The translations under genes were made by a program, and so were the position numbers. Below, one piece after another: positions 1 to 10,510 of a stretch of DNA of 32,234 bases. This stretch comes from Chara braunii (Eukaryota; Streptophyta; Charophyceae; Charales; Characeae), in the NCBI GenBank assembly GCA_003427395.1, contig BFEA01000631.1, positions 167,720 through 199,953 of the forward strand, in the 5' to 3' direction. The notes below the pieces were generated by a model. The model had not been told where the DNA came from, made no database searches, and worked only from the letters and a program-made list of their open reading frames with translations. The first letter of the stretch is position 1; each line of letters begins with the position of its first letter.

Positions 1-75
1 AGAGAGAGAGAGAGAGAGAGAGAGTTTTCCAGCCATGCACGCAGACAGATAGAGAGAGCATACTTCCATCGATGG

Positions 76-119
<44 letters not shown>

Positions 120-132
120 ACACACACACACA
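1..132. repeat. (GA)n at 1-24 and (GA)n(CA)n at 79-132
   Basis: There are two dinucleotide arrays separated by about 54 bp of unique sequence. The second changes from GA to CA repeats near position 116. Confidence 0.95.
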
Positions 133-693
133 ACCTCCTCATCACTCAGAAACAGTCTGCCACAGTCATGTTTTTTTTTAGTGTATACACTGTATAGCGA
201 ATATGATGACAAAAAAAAAAAACAAAAAAAAACGAGCAGTGTAATAACAACAGCCCCGCCCCCCTGTTCGCCCCTCTCCTCTGCCGCACAAAAAATTCGG
301 GGGTTTTCGCCGCATTGCTACAAGCAATGTTGTCGAAACTTTTGGAAACAAACCATACAGGGTCATAATACAAACAGCAAAAAAACAAACAGGAAAAAAA
401 AAAAAAAAAAACAACAACTCAAAAGCACTATAAAACCCTATTCAGAGTAGCTTTTGGAGTTCGCCAAATCTTTCCTCGAGTCCCTTATTTTTGCTAAGTT
501 TTTCGTTACTGGTCCAAATGCGGCAAAATTGAATATAGATATACCCTAAAGCACATACGTATCAAGCAAAAAGAAAAACCAAGAAAAAATTACAAATTCA
601 GGAAAATGGCAGTTTCGGTGAAAATTTCGCCAAAATTCACCGAAATTTGGGCCTTCCATTAACCGCTTCTCGCCGGTATCATGGGTGTAGACC

Positions 694-694
<1 letters not shown>
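133..694. other. No gene seen; A-rich stretch with homopolymer runs
   Basis: Poly-A tracts lie near 210-231 and 391-411, and the rest is AT-rich. The short open frames are low-complexity Lys or Phe runs produced by the homopolymers. No family resemblance was found. Confidence 0.6.

Positions 695-754
<60 letters not shown>
695..754. repeat. (GA)n microsatellite
   Basis: About 60 bp of GA dinucleotides with one AA interruption. It creates spurious Arg-Glu and Ser-Leu repeat frames on the two strands. Confidence 0.95.
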
Positions 755-1341
755 GGCAGTTGTGGGCATGGGATGAGGTTCTTTCCTTTGTTCGTCTGTG
801 TAATTTTGGATTCTGATATGGCCGATTTTATCGCGGCCTTTTTTAACTTCTCTTTGTAAATCGTCTCGGATTTTCCTTGTCGTTTTTACTCCGTATGTTT
901 GCATGGAATGAATGTGAATTCCTTTTCTATTAGTGATCTTTTCAGATTTCCAATCTTGTTGTGTGATGCCTGTTTTGTCTGTGTCTACTATTCACTAGCG
1001 TGAGCTATACGCTCAGATCTGATTGAGAGCGCTCGTTATGGATGTTTGGGTTTAATCGTTAACTTCCGATCACCGAGAAAGTTGATTGCCCTTTTCCCTC
1101 CTCCCCTCCTTTCGTCGCACGTATGGCATGTAATGACCAGATCTCACCCAACGTAGTGTGAATAGGACAATTGCATGTATGCCAACGCGATCGGTACACT
1201 GAGCCAATCCGCCGTCTCTCACGTGCGCGCTCGCGTACGACCGCGATCTCGAGAAAGCCGAGTCGCCACGAACGCGCTCATCTGTGTGAGTCAGCCTTAA
1301 CCCCGTATAAGGATGCGGGGGACCGAGCTTACTAAACGAAC

Positions 1342-1884
1342 ATGGCTGCGGGATTTCCCTCTTCGATGTCCGGCTGTGAGAGCTTGAGGGACCCGGAATA
1401 TCACGAATACTGGGAAGGCGAACAGCTTAGACAACGGGAAAACTTGAGAAACCCGGGATTCCCCTGTTTGACGGAGAACGACCGACTGTGCATTGGGAAT
1501 TTCCACTGGGGTATAACCAGCGACCCTAGGGGCCCAGACTACCCAGATACGGACAATACTCAATACTACATATCCCAGGGCTTCGTCGTTATTACTACCA
1601 GCTTCCCTCCCTTCCATCTCCTCCTTCCATATCACCAACTCACAGTGGTACCGTGGAATTCCATAGCTCGCTATTGGCCCAGCCCACCGTGCGAGGATTG
1701 CCAGCAGTACCAGACACGCCGAACTTCGGGAGCTATCCAACAAACTCGAACCGAAGCTGAGCAGCGATTGCACAGCCTCCGCTTACGGTCCGCCCCGTCG
1801 GATTCCGAAGCCTGTTACGAGCGGCGTCGACAACTGGTCGAACCGCGCGACCAACTGCGAAGGCGAAACCAGAGGCGATGGTGA
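1342..1884 (+). CDS. Unassigned 180-codon open frame, possibly retroelement leader or gag-like
   Basis: The frame opens MAAGFPSSMSGCESLRDPEY and ends in a Gln/Arg-rich tail (RRRNQRRW). I recognise no domain. It is acidic and aromatic in its first 80 residues and Arg-rich at the end. It lies in a CpG-rich stretch and is followed 400 bp later by a truncated gypsy reverse transcriptase on the same strand, so a decayed gag or leader frame is one possibility. A long frame also exists on the opposite strand (1297-1773), so this could be chance openness in GC-rich DNA. No splice or promoter evidence was found. Confidence 0.25.
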   Translation: MAAGFPSSMSGCESLRDPEYHEYWEGEQLRQRENLRNPGFPCLTENDRLCIGNFHWGITSDPRGPDYPDTDNTQYYISQGFVVITTSFPPFHLLLPYHQLTVVPWNSIARYWPSPPCEDCQQYQTRRTSGAIQQTRTEAEQRLHSLRLRSAPSDSEACYERRRQLVEPRDQLRRRNQRRW

Positions 1885-2304
1885 TTTCCATCTTTGAGTT
1901 TTTAAGCTGACGAAAATTGAGTTCGTTGGCAGGGGCTATGTTGTAGGGATTTTGTTCGAAAATGCAAGAGTGTTTAGATCTTTCGGTGCTGTGATTGTAG
2001 TAGAGTACCCCGGGATCTTTAGTCTGGCCTGCACTGCACATGCCATCTGCCTTATGCTGCACGGCATCTGTGGCTTTCCTGCTGTGCCCAAACCACGAGA
2101 GGTGGCCTACCTTCCTTCTTATAAAAATTAAAGCACCAAGTACGATCTACATATACCCTCTTGCGCTTTTACCCCCGAAACTTGCCGCAGGAGATCTCAG
2201 TTCCGACCTGGGACTCCACCCCCACTTTCCTAAAACCCTTGGCACACCCCTTTTTCGCACTTCCGGGCCCCCATCCCACTCCGATCAGGAAGTCGCGCAG
2301 GGCG

Positions 2305-3190
2305 TGAGGTTGGGCGTCACAGTCATGCCATTTGGGCTGATGAATACCCCGGCCACATTCCCGAGATGCTTGACCGACTTGCTTAGAGAATGGCTAGATA
2401 AATTCGTTGTTGTGTACTTAGATGATATTCTGATCTTTAGCAAGACTCTAGAGGAGGTTCAGAAACATGTGCGTTTGATCATGAGCAAGTTACGGGAAGC
2501 TAAATTCAAACTGAACCTGAAGAAGTGTGAATGGGCCAAGCGCCATATTTTATATATAGGACATGTAGTAGATGGAGATGGAGTCCGACCGGAGGACGCA
2601 AAAATTACAGCTATTCGAGATTGGCAAACTCACATATGTTGACAAAACTACATTTATTCTTAGACCTGGCCAACTACTATCGAAAGATTGTAAGGAACTT
2701 CTCGTCTATCGCAGCACAGCTTCATAGACTATTGAAGAAAGAGGCAGTCTAGCGATGGGAGAAGGGCAGCATGTCAGCATTCTAGAAATTGAAAAAGTGC
2801 TTGATAGCGTAAAGATAGTAGATCCATCACTACCCTTCATCGTTCCTACGGATGCGAGGCAGTATGGCATTGGCGATGCACTTCAACAAAATGATGGAGA
2901 AGGATATAGGCCCATTGAAATCATGCCCCGTAGGCCCTATGAAAAGGTTGTTGCCTCAACCTATGAGAGGGAATTGTTCCCACTGAAAGAAGCTTTAGCA
3001 CATTGGTGGCACTATCTGTAAGGACTACACTTCAAAGCGTCCTCAGACCACGAGACACTGCGTTGGCTAAAGACTCAGGCCCGTATGTCCACTAAGTTAG
3101 CTAGGTGGGCTACTGAGTGGGGTTTGACTTCAAGCTAAAGTCAGTCAAAGGCAAGTACAACGTCGTCACAAATGTGCTAAGTAGACGAGC
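2305..3190 (+). pseudogene. Ty3/gypsy pol remnant: reverse transcriptase and RNase H
   Basis: The reverse transcriptase fragment starts mid-domain with VMPFGLMNTPATF at about 2322 and contains the catalytic YLDDILIF block near 2415. A frame change then leads to LFLDLANYYRKIVRNFSSIA (about 2655-2720), the RT tail of gypsy elements. The RNase H part includes DARQYGIG and YERELFPLKEALAHWWHYL (about 2850-3020), followed by SSDHETLRWLK in the same region. The N-terminal RT, protease and gag are missing, and there are stops and frameshifts throughout, so it is dead. It lies in the same orientation as the kinase exons. Confidence 0.88.
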
Positions 3191-3439
3191 AGATTTCTTT
3201 GGAATTTAGTTACTTACCTAGATGAAGGAACGGAACTGCAGCAAAAATTTAAGGAGGCGTATTCCGGTGATAGGAGTCTGAGTGAGATCATTAGGAAGGT
3301 AAAAGAAGTCCCAATTTCCCCCAAATGAAGTCCTGGGGTACTTTATGGCCGACTGCTGTTTGAAAACACTGATGTAGATCATCGCATATGTATCCCAAAC
3401 AGTGAGGAGGTTCACAGCCTGATTCTGAGGGCCACTTCG

Positions 3440-4330
3440 GTTGGAGGAAGACCTACGCTAACCTCCTAGGGTCCTACACTCGGCTGGGATAAAACATGAC
3501 TGTATAGTTTATGTCCAAGGCTGCAAAGTGCGTCGGAGGAACAAGAGTTCCACACAGCCTCCCCTAGGGCTGTTAACCCCCTTACCTATACCATCCAGCC
3601 GAGGAGATTCTGTATCTATAGACTTCATGGATGCTAAGGTTAAACCGCTAGTACACGGCCCCAGCCTTCCAGAAAGTTTTTGTCGCCACAAACAAAACTC
3701 GGAGGCGCCGAGCGGCAAAGGCGGCCGTTGAAAAAAATAATTGGCGGCCTCCGAAGTGGTGCGGGTTTCATGCTTACACCCGCGGGCCTATGTGTGGTGT
3801 ACTGGTGCTTTAAGAGTAGAAATGGTAAAAGTCAAGTCATGGTAGTCGTAGGCAAATTAGTAAATTTGCATTTTCTATTCCGCTGCCAGCCGAGGCAAAG
3901 ACAAACGTAGTCATTCGAGAGTTCTTTAACCATTGGGTTCGGGACTATGGACACCCTCTAACTATAGTTAGTGACTGAGATACTAGGTTCACGGGCGAGC
4001 ACTGGCGACAGCTAATGAAAGTCTATGGGTCTAAGCTAAGTATGTCATCAGGTGGGCACCAGAGACTGATGGACAGACTGAACAATTGAATAAGTTGCTC
4101 CAACAGTTGCTTCACATGTACATTAGACCGGTCCAGATAGACTGGGATAAATATCTCCCTAAGGTAACAAACTGCTTACAACAACTCGGTGCAGCTTGGA
4201 ACATCGTGCACACCTAATGAATTGCACAAGGGGTGGCATCCCAGGCATCCAATAGACTGTCTAAACCCAGATCAGATTCAGAGATTACCACCTGGTAGTA
4301 GGCTGGTACTATCAAGTTTGCACTACAGTA
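3440..4330 (+). pseudogene. Ty3/gypsy integrase remnant
   Basis: Scattered frames give CKVRRRNKSSTQPPLGLLTP and VSIDFMD near 3525-3630, the zinc-binding-domain end and first catalytic Asp block. They also give EFFNHWVRDYGHPLTIVSD then DTRFTGEHW near 3920-4010, the second Asp block, interrupted by a TGA where CGA (Arg) is usual. NPDQIQRLPPGS near 4270 belongs to the post-core region. Multiple frameshifts and stops make it non-functional. It follows the RT/RNase H remnant in normal pol order. Confidence 0.82.
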
Positions 4331-4389
4331 TAAGAAAGACCTGCAAGTCGCTGAGAAGATACTCAAAACCCAGCATCAGATGGTAGACC

Positions 4390-4860
4390 AGGCCAACAAG
4401 CATCGAAGACTCTTCGAAGTTTGCTGTTGGCGACTTAGTTTGGGTCAAGTCAAAAGAGTTCCTCCCTGAGGATGGAATCTCTCAGAAAGTGCTACCAGCA
4501 TTTAGGGGACCACGGGAAGTCCTTGATGACAATGGAGATCCAGACGATCCTTCCTACACTAAAGACATACAAGCCCATCTGCACACATACCCAGTTTTCC
4601 ATGCGTCCAAACTGCTCCCCTGTGTAGCAAACGACCGGTTTCCTTCACACAAATTCTATGATTCCACCCGATATGGACGGTAGATACGATATTGACAACA
4701 TTGTTCATGAAGATGTTTACAAGTCAGGGCAGAGAGGCAGACCTCAGTGTCGGCATAAGGTATATTTGCCTATCAGAAGCCTGAAGACGATCGCTTGTAT
4801 ACTAGAGATGAACTGAGGGAAACAGCACCCAACATAGTATCGTACTATGAGCTAGGAAGG
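4390..4860 (+). pseudogene. Ty3/gypsy integrase C-terminal region
   Basis: The frame reads VGDLVWVKSK, then VLPAFRGPREVL, then HTYPVFHASKLLP, the GPY-like/SH3-type tail pattern of gypsy integrases (GDLVWVK...FRGP..V....HPVFHVS.L.P). A later YDIDNIVHEDVYKSGQRGRP resembles the chromodomain-like end. Shifts and stops are present. It is closely paralleled by a second copy at about 26500-26880. Confidence 0.78.
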
Positions 4861-4939
4861 GTATCAACATCATCTTTTTCTTTTTTGTTGTTTTTTTTTC
4901 CAAAAGGACTGTGGTTAAGGGTATCGACATCATCGACCG

Positions 4940-6535
4940 ATAAAGCTAGGATTTTTCTCGGAGGACCTCAAAGTTAGCCCGGCGGGAGTGAAAGGATTTC
5001 ACGCTGCAGGGAGAGGGGAGAGGGAGCAGAGATCATAAGGAGACGAAAAAGGATAAAAAAAATTAAAAAATGGAAAACTTGGAAAACTTGTACAGACTGC
5101 GGAAATCTCCGTAAGAACAGGATACAATTACAGAGGGGAATGGATGAGACGGGGAAACTTTGAGATCGCCAGGGGGCAGAAATAGAAAGGAGGGTAAGAA
5201 CCAAGGAAAGGGTAGGTTATCTCTATAAGAGTAGAAGGGAGAAACCAGGGAGGAGGGGAACAGAAGCATTGGCGGGTGTTGGCGGTTTGGACTTCTTCAT
5301 AGGAACGAATACGTGAGGCTGCTAGAACGACCCTCCCCACCCCTTGCCTTTCCTAGAGTCCTTCTGCGGCATGACTGTGTGCTGCCAGTAAGCTTCCCGG
5401 CCAGCAGAAGTCCCCTAGGAAAGCAATGGTCTGGGGGGGGGTTGGTTCGTAGCAGCCTCCCAACTAGCACTGCAAGGGCTAGGTGACTCTTTTCCAACTC
5501 TGTTCTTTTCGCTCTTTCTCTTTGTACTAAGTTTGTAGTAAGTTTGTACTCATGCTTGCTGGTGATAAGCAAGCGAACTGACACCCCCCAGAATAGAAGG
5601 GCTTGGGTGTTTTGGTGTAAACAACAACAAAACAAAAAAAAAACGGATTTCACGCTGCACACGTCTCAGTCCCGGTCCCAGAGTCCCAGTTGGGCCTATT
5701 TCCAAGTAGTCCCAGTCGCACCACATCCCAGTAGGTCGAGTCCCAGGGTTCGTAGGGTCTCATAGGAAGCATCGCAGCCCGGTAACGTCGGGAACCGGAA
5801 CATCAGGCCTGGTAGAAGTCCACCGATACCCGACAGGAAAAGTCAGTCCCAAAGTCCAAATTTTTTCAGCAGCATCCCAAGAAAGCCCGGAGACCTCTGG
5901 AACGACAAAACGCGCAGTAGACAGGACGCGGGTGACCGGTACCGGTTCCAAGCAGGCAAATACCGAGTCAAACATTCTGTTTATAGCTGCTACAGTAACA
6001 GCGCACTTTATTTGTTCATTCGTGAGTTGCAGAAGCACTGCTGGAAGCTTCTGCGACAGTGCGACTTGGGCAAGCAGGTGCCCGAAGGAAGGGGGAAGGG
6101 GGCGCTTTGAGACCATAGCTAGGGTTACTGAAGGAGAGGGAAGGCGTCCATAGCCGCAGAGGTTGGAGACAAAGCGGGCAGGTGTATTCAGGGGTAGATC
6201 CAAGTAGGAGAGAGAGACAGTGAGGCAAGTGGTAGGATCTCGGAGTGCAGTTAAGGTTGAGCGATACAAGTCCAGAGAGTGAGACAGAGTAAGTAGCCAG
6301 GGAGCGGGATACACAGTCGGGTAGAGGCAGAAGAGTTGGGCACATACCTGAGTCGGGTGGTTGGTCTTGGGTGCGGTCACAGCCGCGGGATACTCGAACT
6401 CTTTCATTGTATAATATAATAATTGAGTGAAGTTCTTCAGTGCAGTAGTCATGTGAACTCTCATCGTGAGTCTCATGTGAATGTTCTGCTTATGCAGCTG
6501 AGATTTGGGTTCGAACTTGGGAGTTTCATTCAAAG
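4940..6535 (+). mobile_element. LTR-like end of the gypsy remnant, split by a retroposon
   Basis: The sequence from CTCGGAGGACCTCAAA (about 4957) to 5008 continues after the inserted retroposon at 5660. It resembles 26960-27540 (same CTCGGAGGACCTCAAA start and a CCCGGTCCCA-rich stretch) and the later segment at 30259-30880. A TATA-like TATAATATAATAA lies near 6409-6421, with a TTCAGTGCA motif downstream that is also seen near 30840. Exact LTR borders and a target duplication were not found. Confidence 0.6.
5009..5644 (+). mobile_element. A-tailed retroposon (LINE-tail family) with 15-bp target-site duplication
   Basis: The identical 15-mer GGATTTCACGCTGCA occurs at 4994-5008 and 5645-5659. 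The intervening 636 bp end in an A-rich tail directly against the second copy, the mark of target-primed reverse transcription. Its last about 75 bp (GGTGATAAGCAA, ACCCCCCAGAATAGAA) are shared with a tail at 29611-29715. They also resemble the 3' UTR of the LINE copies here (GGTGGAAAGGAACCGGACTG then CCCCAGAATGGA). It is either a 5'-truncated LINE or a SINE using the LINE's 3' end. No coding region was recognised. Confidence 0.82.
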
Positions 6536-6627
6536 CAGAAAAAAATAATTTTACATTACAAAAAAGAAGGAATTTAGTTTTTCACTGTTGTCAGTGCTTC
6601 TGGGCTGGTTCATTTCGTCTCTGTTAG

Positions 6628-6755
6628 GTATGCTCAGCTTGCTAAAGGACACAAACTTGGAGTATAAGCAGAGAGAATATGTCATGGAATCACTGACGAA
6701 TGGAAGATTGCTTGTGAAAGGAATGGATAATATACTGGACATCACCAAGTTGGAG
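6628..6755 (+). CDS. Exon A of a plant-type (cytokinin-receptor-like) hybrid histidine kinase: C-terminal half of HisKA
   Basis: This exon encodes 42 full codons plus two bases that complete a Gly codon begun in the previous exon. The peptide starts MLSLLKDTNLEYKQREYVME and ends GMDNILDITKLE. It matches the region just after the phosphoacceptor motif in AHK-type kinases (family pattern LGML-LL-DT-L---Q-DY...I-LIN-VLD-AK-E), which forms the second part of the HisKA dimerisation helices. The acceptor TTAG at 6624-6627 follows a pyrimidine-rich tract, and the donor is GAG|gtactc at 6756. I prefer this acceptor to the CAG at 6592-6594, because translation upstream of 6628 does not resemble the family's RTPMNG motif. 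The 5' intron is phase 1 and the 3' junction is phase 0. There are no stops. The exon carrying HEIRTPM was not found in the upstream 6.6 kb, so it lies outside the window or is unrecognised. A gypsy LTR-like sequence ends about 90 bp upstream. Confidence 0.86.
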
Positions 6756-6781
6756 GTACTCCTGCTTTGTCATGCACACCC

Positions 6782-6995
6782 TTAAACCACCAGTACCTCC
6801 GAGCCTCGTTTTTCCCGATGCGGATTTCTGTTGCGCGCCAATGGAAAAAAACGAATTGGCATAGTTTTTTCTTTTTTCTTTTTTTTTAAATTAGTGCCGC
6901 CAGACATTTCCTTCCGGTAGGCTGCGCCCCGAAGGATGCAGTGCATTGATGGCCGCATTGGAAGAAAATGGCTGGGAAAGGTAGCGGTGGTTTAA
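6782..6995. mobile_element. MITE-like element, copy 1, TTAA-flanked
   Basis: It begins TTAA-ACCACCAGTACC and ends GGTAGCGGTGGT-TTAA, giving 12-bp imperfect terminal inverted repeats flanked by TTAA. The interior has a T-rich tract and no ORF. It starts 26 bp after the exon A donor. TTAA may be the target duplication or part of the termini. Confidence 0.65.
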
Positions 6996-7180
6996 GAACA
7001 GGAGAAGAAGGAATCTAAGCTTCTTCAGCGAAGGGGTGCACATTTGGGTGCAGGATATGCAGATTCAATTCCAGATTAACTGGCTGATAAGCTGTTGGAT
7101 ATTGAGTCAATGCTCAGAAGCTGCAGAATATGAAGCACAAGGAAAAAAGGTAAACTACTCTCCAGTTTTTGTGGGTAGCA

Positions 7181-7441
7181 TTAAACCACCAGTACCGGTA
7201 GCTCTGAGCCTCTTTTTGCTGAGGCGGAAAAGAGCTGCACAACAAGCTTTGCTGAAGACCCAGCGCAGCGCTTTTTTTTTTTCTTTTGGCTGGCCCTGGT
7301 TGGCCCTGCCAGCCATTCAGGTCCGGTAGCCCTCAGCCTCCGGAAAACCCGGAATGTCAGGTATGAGAAAGATTGAGATTCTCGGTGTGAATGGACCTTT
7401 TCAATCCTCGATGTTGCCTGGGAAAGGTAGTGGTGGTTTGA
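7181..7441. mobile_element. MITE-like element, copy 2, same family
   Basis: It begins TTAA-ACCACCAGTACC and ends GGTAGTGGTGGT-TTGA. It shares the terminal repeats, the following GAGCCTC segment and the central T-run with the copy at 6782-6995, in the same orientation. The right flank has mutated from TTAA to TTGA. There is no transposase. Confidence 0.62.
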
Positions 7442-7782
7442 ACCACCACTGCTCTTACCAGCTAACCCTCACGCACCCTCCGTGTAATGTGGTGCCAAAG
7501 GCTCAGCCTAGGGAGACGTGGCAGAGGTCCTGGGGGAAGACGGTTGAGCTGGAGGATGAGGCTGTTGCACGTGATGGTCAAGTATTATAGGCATGGGCAA
7601 AATCAGGCATCGGGAAAAAGAGGTTGGGGAACAGTCATGGTTTACGACCGTCTAGGCGCGACTCGAGTGCATTTGACAATATCTCCTTTAATGGCAGTAT
7701 CACTACCAAAAATCACAGTTTGTACACTCTCATTTTCTAGATTCAGTGCCATTCTCACGATTTCGCTCTCCCCACAAAACTG

Positions 7783-8520
7783 ATGTTCGCAGACGACCTC
7801 ACGGTCCTCCTTTCAAGCCCTAGCCCGCGCTATGGAAGCCTTCAGACTAGCCTTAGAGATGAAGGTGAACTGGGAGAAAACCGAAGGATGGTGGCTTGCA
7901 GAAGGCAACCCCCCCTCAACCCCCAGACTTACTCACCCCAATGTCATGGTCCACAGGAGACCAAGCTCTTCGGTACCTGGGTATTATGGTAAACAAAGAT
8001 GCCATTTGGCAAGGGATGGGGGAGACTTTGATTGCCAAGGCAATAACTCGTTTGGCCCTCTGTAGGAAAGCCCAGGCCTCCCTGCTAGGGAGAGCGCTGA
8101 TCATCAACGTGGTCGTTTTCTCAACACTGTGGTACATGGCCTCCATATGGTCCCTTCCCAATGACGACCTGAAAAAGCTGAAAGCGAGAGCCAGATGCTA
8201 CCTGTGGACTGGAGACCCCAGCAGAAGCACATGCCTAAACAAAGTAGCCTGGCAAATCGTCATCAGAAAACCACACGAAGGAGGACTAGGCATCATAGAT
8301 CCGAAACAGGAAGCGACCGCCTTCCAGATGAAATGAGTAATCAAAATCCTAACAAAGCATACCCTCCTGTGGACCAAGATGGCGCTAGACAGCATAAGGA
8401 ATTTGGCACCGGTAGCTTCCCCACCGAACATGAGGGGCCTCTTCTGGATCATGGCAAGGGAATGGGAAATCAAATCAGGGAGGTCAACAAGGAGAACTCA
8501 TCCCACAACACCCTCTCATC
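7783..8520 (+). pseudogene. LINE ORF2 fragment (RT end and post-RT region)
   Basis: The fragment starts at the RT catalytic box, MFADDLTVLL. It continues in shifted frames with MEAFRLALEMKVNWEKTEGW and LRYLGIMVNKDAIWQGMGET, then CYLWTGDPSRSTCLNKVAWQ and KPHEGGLGIIDPKQ, typical of the LINE thumb/post-RT region. The first part closely matches the larger LINE at 18890-19060 (FADDLTVL, AFQLASEMKINWNKTVGWWL), so both belong to one family. Two frameshifts and a stop at 8334-8336 make it dead. Reading continues past the stop as VIKILTKHTLLWTKMALDSI to about 8520. Confidence 0.85.
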
Positions 8521-9442
8521 CCTCCACCACAACCAACCCCCACTGGTCTAATCATCTAAACATCAATCTAATCATCATCCTAATTATCATCTTCAATTAA
8601 TATCCTAAATTACAATCTTACTATATTCTTAATCATCTCTATGGACAAAACCTAGAATTTTTCGTTCAATTAGCTTGAAAGGTATTTTTTAATACCTAAA
8701 TTTCTTAATAATTAATTTCTAATTAGTTTCTTTCTTGATTCCTTCACTCTGTTCTCAATCGTTTCTCAACTGATCTCTTCGACGATTTTTCAGAATAGCT
8801 TTTATAGTATTTTTAATTTTAATTCTTATTGTTGAAAAAATCAGGTTTATTAAACTCTTCCTGCCGAGTCCTGCGTAATTTCTCCACTACAATTCTGATC
8901 TCCTCCCATGATTCAAGTGTTAATTCTCTTTTGGTAAAATGGTTATATGGAGGGGGTGAGCTCTGCTCTGCAGGGGCTTCACAAGGTGGGTAGTGAATGC
9001 TCTGGAGGGGTTATGGGCAGATTGTGGGGGATACCCTAGTCTGGGGCTCGGGGAGATGTGAGAAGAAGCATCAAACCTCAGCGGGGGCAGATTAGGGTAA
9101 AGGGAAACAGAGGCATACTTTGGGCGGGAACTGGATGCTTCTGGGGGTAAGGGGGGGGGAGGGGGGGACCGTTCCAAGTCGGGGTTGACAGGGAGGGTCT
9201 ACAATTAGGATATTCCTTTTCAACGGAGGCAGCGAGGGACAGATTGGAAAGAAGAAGGTGTGGGGGGGGGAGGGGGGTTGGGGATTTTCTGGGTTCTTTC
9301 TTTTAATATGTGCTATGTACGTAGCACGGAGCTACTCACAGAGTTAATCTTCATTAAATCTTGTTCTTTACATCACTGCCCGGGTTACTTCAAGCATTTA
9401 TGTCTTCTATACTTCCTGGGCGACATCTGGTTTTCTTTTGTA
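8521..9442. other. No gene seen; AT-rich stretch then G-rich stretch
   Basis: Positions 8550-8900 are AT-rich without open frames. Positions 9140-9280 contain several G runs. An 18-bp near-palindrome (GTGCTATGTACGTAGCAC) sits at 9310-9327. No family resemblance was found. Confidence 0.5.
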
Positions 9443-10258
9443 TTGGATACGGAATTTCAGGAATGATTTAATCTTGGCTGATGCCTTGCAGATCATTGAT
9501 GTTCTATGCTCTTGGTCTGCTGATGCCAGAACACGCTGGCCGGTGCTGGAGCTTATTGCCCTGTGACCTGTTTGTGTCAGGAGCGTGAGGCCTGGTAGAG
9601 AGATCCAGGGATTCGCCGAGGGAGGAAGGCAATCCAGCTGCGAACTGAGGGGGTCTGCTGTGAAAACCTAAGGGGCCGGGTGCAGTCTTGGTAGTGAGAA
9701 CACGACAGATTTGGGGGTATTGGTCAGGATGATTTCGTTCTTGAACTGTTGTGTCTGGTATAAGGGAGGCCAGGAATTGAGTAGGGGTTGTGAGGGCAGT
9801 TTTTTGCTGATGTAGTCCATCCAGTCCAAGCGTAGTATCCCACTAATTATGCTATGTCACAGTTATCTGGCTTCCTCATATCTTAGGCCACATAATGGAT
9901 ACAAGATATCGAAGACGATTGAATCCTGGCTGATGCTTCGTAGAGCTGTGGTGGTTTGTGCTCTTGGTTTACCGACGCCAAAACGACACTGGCCGGTGCT
10001 GGGACGTTTTGTCCTGTAACCTTTTTTGTAACAGGAGTGTGAGGCCTGGTAGAGAGTTCTGGGGATTCGTTGAGGGAGGAAGACAATCCAGTGGCGAACT
10101 GGGGGGGGGGCTGCTAGGACAACCTAAGGGGGCAGGTATAGTCTTGGCAGTGAAAGCACGACAGCTATGCGCAGTGTTGGTTTACGATGATTTTGTTTTT
10201 GGCGTGTTGCATCTGATGTAGGGAAGGCTAGGAGTTGCTCATGGTTTGAGAAGCCAGG
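9443..10258. repeat. Degenerate direct duplication, about 360 bp per unit (9443-9800 and 9896-10258)
   Basis: The two units share the order TGGATAC..., ATC(T/C)TGGCTGATGC, CTGGCCGGTGCTGG, GTGAGGCCTGGTAGAGAG, GATTCG(C/T)(C/T)GAGGGAGGAAG, AACCTAAGG and a similar end. I judge them clearly homologous but well diverged. About 95 bp separate them. No coding function was recognised; the unit is probably part of an older transposon. Confidence 0.75.
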
Positions 10259-10373
10259 TGTTGTTGATGTAGTTCATAGTTCTCTCAAATCACTTTTGAT
10301 CACATTTCTCATATAATCATTAGAAGTTCATTACCATCATCATCAGCAGCAGCAGTGTAATCATCATCATATG

Positions 10374-10510
10374 AGGGATGCTGAGCCCGGTTCTCAGCTT
10401 GTTCGGTTCGGTCTCTCCGGGTAGACTGTGAGGACCCCGGCCTCAATNTTNTTATTGGTAATATCAGCCTTGGGCACTGGGCCCGGTTATTAAAAAAAAA
10501 AAAAAAAAAC
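10374..10510 (+). mobile_element. SINE-like fragment with A-tail, containing two assembly Ns
   Basis: The sequence has GCCCGGTTCTCAGC near 10385 and GGCACTGGGCCCGGTTATT directly before an A run of about 18. The (G/A)CCCGGTT(T/C)(C/T)CAG module recurs at about 21280 and, inverted, near 22880. Undetermined bases are at 10447 and 10451. Confidence 0.4.

Noticed and set aside
659-904. Ser-Leu or Arg-Glu repeat proteins at the GA arrays (also near 19495, 22208, 31918, 32028)
   Set aside because: These are translations of GA dinucleotide repeats with no independent coding evidence.
1297-1773. 158-codon minus-strand frame opposite the 1342 ORF
   Set aside because: No domain, start context or splice evidence. 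Open frames on both strands are expected in GC-rich DNA poor in stops.
6588-6627. Upstream extension of kinase exon A using the CAG acceptor at 6592-6594
   Set aside because: The added residues (VLLGWFISSL) do not resemble the RTPMNG region expected there, and the sequence upstream of 6628 is itself a good polypyrimidine tract.
7036-7170. Open stretch followed by a gtaaac donor as an extra kinase exon
   Set aside because: Exons A and B already join without a gap in the family alignment, and no domain is visible in this stretch.
8920-9177. Pro/Ser-rich minus-strand frame
   Set aside because: It is driven by G-rich runs on the + strand; no domain or conserved pattern is visible.
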